From Argyresthia goedartella (taxonomy: Eukaryota; Arthropoda; Insecta; Lepidoptera; Argyresthiidae): a stretch of 64,000 nt of DNA. The stretch is taken from positions 501,001 to 565,000 of the forward strand of contig OX463822.1 in assembly GCA_949825045.1 (NCBI GenBank), read 5' to 3'. Below are positions 61,139-64,000 of the stretch, in pieces. The notes beneath the pieces are model-generated. The model was not told the DNA's origin, ran no database searches, and worked only from the letters and a program-made list of their open reading frames with translations. The translations under genes were made by a program, and so were the position numbers. Numbering within the stretch: position 1 is the stretch's first letter; each line of letters starts with the position of its first letter.

Positions 61139-62179
61139 ATGGAGTTGACACTTAAAGAAGACCGTGTCGCAGTTATTGCGTTGCATCGTTGCGGTTACGC
61201 GCCAATTCAGATTTTCGACTTACTGAAAAATTTGAATATAACCAAAAGATTCGTTTATCGTACCATAAAACGATACAATGAAGACTCTAGTGTAGATGAC
61301 AGGTCAAAAAGTGGTCGCCCTCGCTCTGTTAGGACTCCAGCAGTGATAAAAGCTGTGAAGGCGCGAATTCAAAGAAATCCCATACGTAAGCAGAAACTGT
61401 TGGCCCTACAGATGGGGTTAAGCAGGACCACGGTGAAAAGGGTGTTAAATGAAGACTTAGGGCTTAGGGCATATCGAAGAAAAACAGGATATCGTTTGGA
61501 CGCTCGTTTAATGGACCTGAGACTGAAGATATGTCGCGCTTTGTTGAAGCGGTACGCGGGATAAAAGAATCGGGAAATTATTTTTTCGGATGAAAAAATT
61601 TTCACCGTGGAAGAGAGCTACAACAAACAAAATGATAAGGTGTACGCACACAGCAGTGAAAAAGCGAGCAACCGTATTCCGCCTGTCCAACGAGGTCATT
61701 TTCCATCCTCGCTCATGGTTTGGTTGGGAGTCTCTTATTGGGGTTTAACTGAGGTACATTTTTGTGAGAAAGGCGTAAAAACGAACGCAGTTGTGTATCA
61801 AAATACAGTCCTCAAGAACCTTGTGGAACCTGTTTCTCATACCATGTTTAATAACAGGCACTGGGTATTCCAACAAGATTCTGCGCCAGCTCATAGAGCG
61901 AAAAGCACACAAGACTGGCTGGCGGCGCGTGAAATCGACTTCATCCGGCACGAAGACTGGCCCTCCTCCAGTCCAGATTTGAGTCCGTTAGATTACAAGA
62001 TATGGCAACACTTGGAGGAAAAGGCCTGCTCAAAACCTCATCCTGATTTGGAGTCACTCAAGGCATCCTTGATTAAGGCAGCCGCCGATATTGACATGGA
62101 CCTCGTTCGTGCTGCGATAGACGACTGGCCGCGCAGAATAAAGGCCTGTATTCAAAATCGCGGGGGTCATTTTGAATAA
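61139..62179 (+). pseudogene. Mariner transposase copy B, one internal stop
   Basis: 347 codons with the same layout as copy A (HTH, GRPRS, D in FSDEKIF, D in QQDSAPAH, D in SPLDYK). The only break is TAA at 61562-61564 (codon 142, where copy A has AAA, Lys). The frame remains aligned on both sides. Copies A and B have their stops at different codons, so neither makes a full protein. Confidence 0.9.
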
Positions 62180-62265
62180 ACTTTATTACCATAAGAATCT
62201 ATGTTTTATTAAGTTCATTTTGCTATATAAATGTTTACATAAATAATAAACATGTCTAAATTATT

Positions 62266-62521
62266 TTTAAGGATGTGGAGCGCCGTCTAAGGGATAGAGG
62301 ATTTGACAACCGCTCTGGGGCATTTCTGATGCAAAGGATCTCCCTGGCGGTGCAGCGGGGAAATGCTGCAAGCGTCATGGGAACCTTAGCCTCGGCAATG
62401 TCCCGGGGTGGTTTATTCGCGTAGTTGTTTCTTTTAGTGTTTCTATTTTATTTTTAATTCATATATTTTGGTTACTTTCATTGTTAATAAAAAATTACAA
62501 GTTATGACTAGATCAATTATT
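62266..62521 (+). mobile_element. Retroelement tail (Q-tail) inserted in mariner copy B
   Basis: 256 bp bounded by AATTATT (62259-62265 and 62515-62521). Copy A has a single AATTATT in the corresponding place. Encodes DVERRLRDRGFDNRSGAF, LMQRISLAVQRGNAASVMGT, LASAMSRGGLFA then stop, and an AT-rich tail. Severely truncated retro-insertion, younger than the mariner. Confidence 0.85.
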
Positions 62522-62751
62522 TCATATTGCACATGTGACAGAACTTATGACCTGACTATGTATATCTCACTGTCTTCTTAGGATCTATATATAATCACTA
62601 TAGAACCGGGACCTCATGCTGGCTGGCTCAGAAATAAAGTTCACCACTACGTCACATAGCTAGTCAGATATTGAGTAGAAACTTTTACATAGATCATCCG
62701 GAGCTTCTAAACTTTAATTCGCTTATCGAACCAGACACACATCTAACAAAC

Positions 62752-63038
62752 CTTCATGAGCTCCTCATCCAAGGTCTGCTTGTTCCACCTTGCCGCTTTC
62801 CTGATAACCTTGGCCGTCTCGTGGGCCCTGCCTTGCGCGTGCAGCCAGCGCGGACTCTCGTCCAGCAGCAGCCAGTAGAGGGGTAGCAACAGCGCTGGGA
62901 TGTGCATGACTTGCAGCAGCTGCCGCCAGTAGGGGACCCACCAGGCCAGGAGCGCGAAGAGCATTCCACCCAGCCCGTACACCACACCGGTGGAGCACGC
63001 GTAGATGGCGCGCAGCGACGGACGAGCCGACTCCACTA
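62752..63038 (-). CDS. SLC22-like, exon 3 of those seen
   Basis: 287 nt, phase 1 to phase 0. Acceptor TTGTGCAG|TAGTGG, donor ATGAAG|GTTTGT. VESARPSLRAIYACSTGVVY (helix 5), GLGGMLFALLAWWVPYWRQL, IPALLLPLYWLLLDESPRWL (helix 6 and the PESPRWL-type motif), then the cytosolic loop HAQGRAHETAKVIRKAARWN and EELMK. Confidence 0.87.
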
Positions 63039-63331
63039 CTGCACAACAGTACTTCTAATCATCATCCCAACGCATCATTTTAAAGAAAAAAGATATGCAA
63101 ATAGTGCCGGGCCAGCTCTGAAATAGAGAAACCACTAGAAACTATTATTATTGGTAAATATAAACACCTTTTAGTATTTAGGTATTAGGTACTTAGTTTC
63201 TTAGGAAAAGGGATCGAGCTTGGATGGATCTGTTTCAAGCTGGAGGCATTAGATAGAAACAGATAGAAGAGAATCACCATGGTCCTACACACCGCTTATC
63301 AGGACAATAAATAGGATAAGTAAGTGGTTAC
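63039..63331. other. SLC22-like intron
   Basis: 293-bp intron between the second and third exons seen, GT...AG on -. No repeat recognised. Confidence 0.6.
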
Positions 63332-63486
63332 GCATGACATATCCAGCGCTGTTGAACCCGTAGCCCAGCGCGGCCTCGAAGAACTCCATGGCGAGGTACA
63401 TCTGGAAGTTGACTGAGAGCGACTTGATGATACCGAGGACGCCTGCACACGCGGCGAATATGCAGAACGCGGTGCGCCGGCCCCAC
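63332..63486 (-). CDS. SLC22-like, exon 2 of those seen
   Basis: 155 nt, phase 2 to phase 1. Acceptor GTTTCAG|GTGGGG, donor CATGC|GTAACC. WGRRTAFCIFAACAGVLGII (end of the GxxSDxxGRR motif and helix 3), KSLSVNFQMYLAMEFFEAAL and GYGFNSAGYVM (helix 4). A donor at the earlier GTCATG would break the phase with the next exon, so the GTAACC donor is chosen. Confidence 0.85.
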
Positions 63487-63866
63487 CTGAAACATTACTT
63501 TACATTACAGACCACTCAGTTTACATCGTAATTTATTTCTTGCACACAACGAAAACAACAAACATTCAAGAAAATAATGTACCTATAAAGGCGGGATTAT
63601 TTCTATCCAGAAGTCTACTTCGAGAATCTTCTACTACTTATTTCAGCACTACAACCCGTTGTGGGTCTGGGCCTCCTCCATATTCATCTTCCACTGTCAC
63701 TGTGTCTTTTTCGACACTGATATTACCTGCTTAATATGGAAAGCTCGTACAGGTGCCTGTTATCATGTCCGCAGAATGATGGATGACTCTATCTTTACGG
63801 ATCGTTGTGGCCCCATTTGACTTTAGATTATGCACCTATATAGTAAGTAGAATATGGTTTACTCAC
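63487..63866. other. SLC22-like intron
   Basis: 380 bp, GT...AG on -. No repeat or ORF of note. Confidence 0.6.
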
Positions 63867-63967
63867 GAGTCGGAAACATATCCTGTGAGCACCAGAGCAA
63901 AAGGAAGAGCGATGTTCCTCACCGTGCCGACCATCGAGCGCATCCAGCCGCGACACGCCATGCCGAA
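63867..63967 (-). CDS. SLC22-like, exon 1 of those seen (internal exon of the gene)
   Basis: 101 nt, begins in phase 0 after CCTCTCAG and ends in phase 2 at GACTC|GTGAGT. FGMACRGWMRSMVGTVRNIA then LPFALVLTGYVSDS: the 'FxLVCxxxWKxxLxxTxxxxG' and GxxSD block around helix 2 of SLC22 carriers. The N-terminus and the large extracellular loop 1-2 lie beyond the right edge. Confidence 0.83.
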
Positions 63968-64000
63968 CTGAGAGGGCAGGAGCAGAGAGCATTAGTGTTG

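Larger units (their letters stand above)
60996..62560 (+). mobile_element. Mariner-type (DD37D, maT-like) transposon, copy B, with LINE-tail insertion
   Basis: TIRs CAAAGTCAGGTCATAAGTTC (60996) and the reverse at 62535-62560, TA at 60994-60995 and 62561-62562. 1565 bp, of which 256 (62266-62521) are a later insertion. Same family and length as copy A. Lies in an SLC22-like intron, on the opposite strand to that gene. Confidence 0.92.

Overview
The window reads as nuclear DNA of a moth or butterfly (Lepidoptera). It is AT-rich and packed with transposable elements. It holds tRNA-headed SINEs, CR1/Jockey-like and RTE-like LINEs, DD37D (maT-like) mariners, hAT and pogo elements and many MITEs. 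Two intron-split transporter genes have GC-rich exons. No bacterial, viral-particle, rRNA, functional tRNA or CRISPR feature was found. Species cannot be named from the sequence alone.

Host genes. (1) A complete MFSD8/CLN7-like lysosomal transporter lies on the + strand. Its six exons (7271-7450, 36950-37193, 43672-44007, 44368-44614, 49798-50071, 50788-51042) have canonical GT/AG junctions and matching phases, and join to 511 codons plus a stop. Intron 1 is 29.5 kb and holds most of the transposons. (2) The 3' part of an SLC22/organic-cation-transporter-like gene lies on the - strand. Its six exons (63867-63967, 63332-63486, 62752-63038, 60569-60899, 60153-60334, 56549-56818) are phase-consistent and give 441 residues; the N-terminus lies past the right edge. 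The two genes converge, with about 5.5 kb of repeats between them.

Layout. 0-7 kb: Ty3/gypsy remnant with a 37-bp minisatellite split by a LINE, then SINE and LINE tails. 7-37 kb: MFSD8 exon 1 and intron 1, holding LINE copies with a MITE inside, a 46-bp minisatellite, mariner copy A, a nested LINE stack (13.9-22.5 kb) with an OTU-protease/APE-endonuclease/RT element at its centre, a Crypton-like remnant running into a 16-copy 51-bp minisatellite, a pogo/Tigger element, and a RAG1-core-like transposase (31.8-34.1 kb). 37-43.6 kb: intron 2, with a head-to-head SINE pair, a broken LINE and a 41-bp satellite. 44-49.8 kb: introns 3 and 4, with a LINE carrying an intact 984-residue EN-RT ORF. 51-56.5 kb: intergenic MITEs, hairpins and a hAT element with perfect 8-bp TSDs. 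56.5-64 kb: SLC22-like gene whose introns hold a tandem MITE array and mariner copy B.

Most notable: the RAG1-like transposase, in which three catalytic acids and four zinc ligands of RAG1 can be matched by position; the LINE with an N-terminal OTU cysteine protease; a minisatellite grown from the coding tail of a retroelement; and a 41-bp palindrome inserted with a 7-bp direct repeat.
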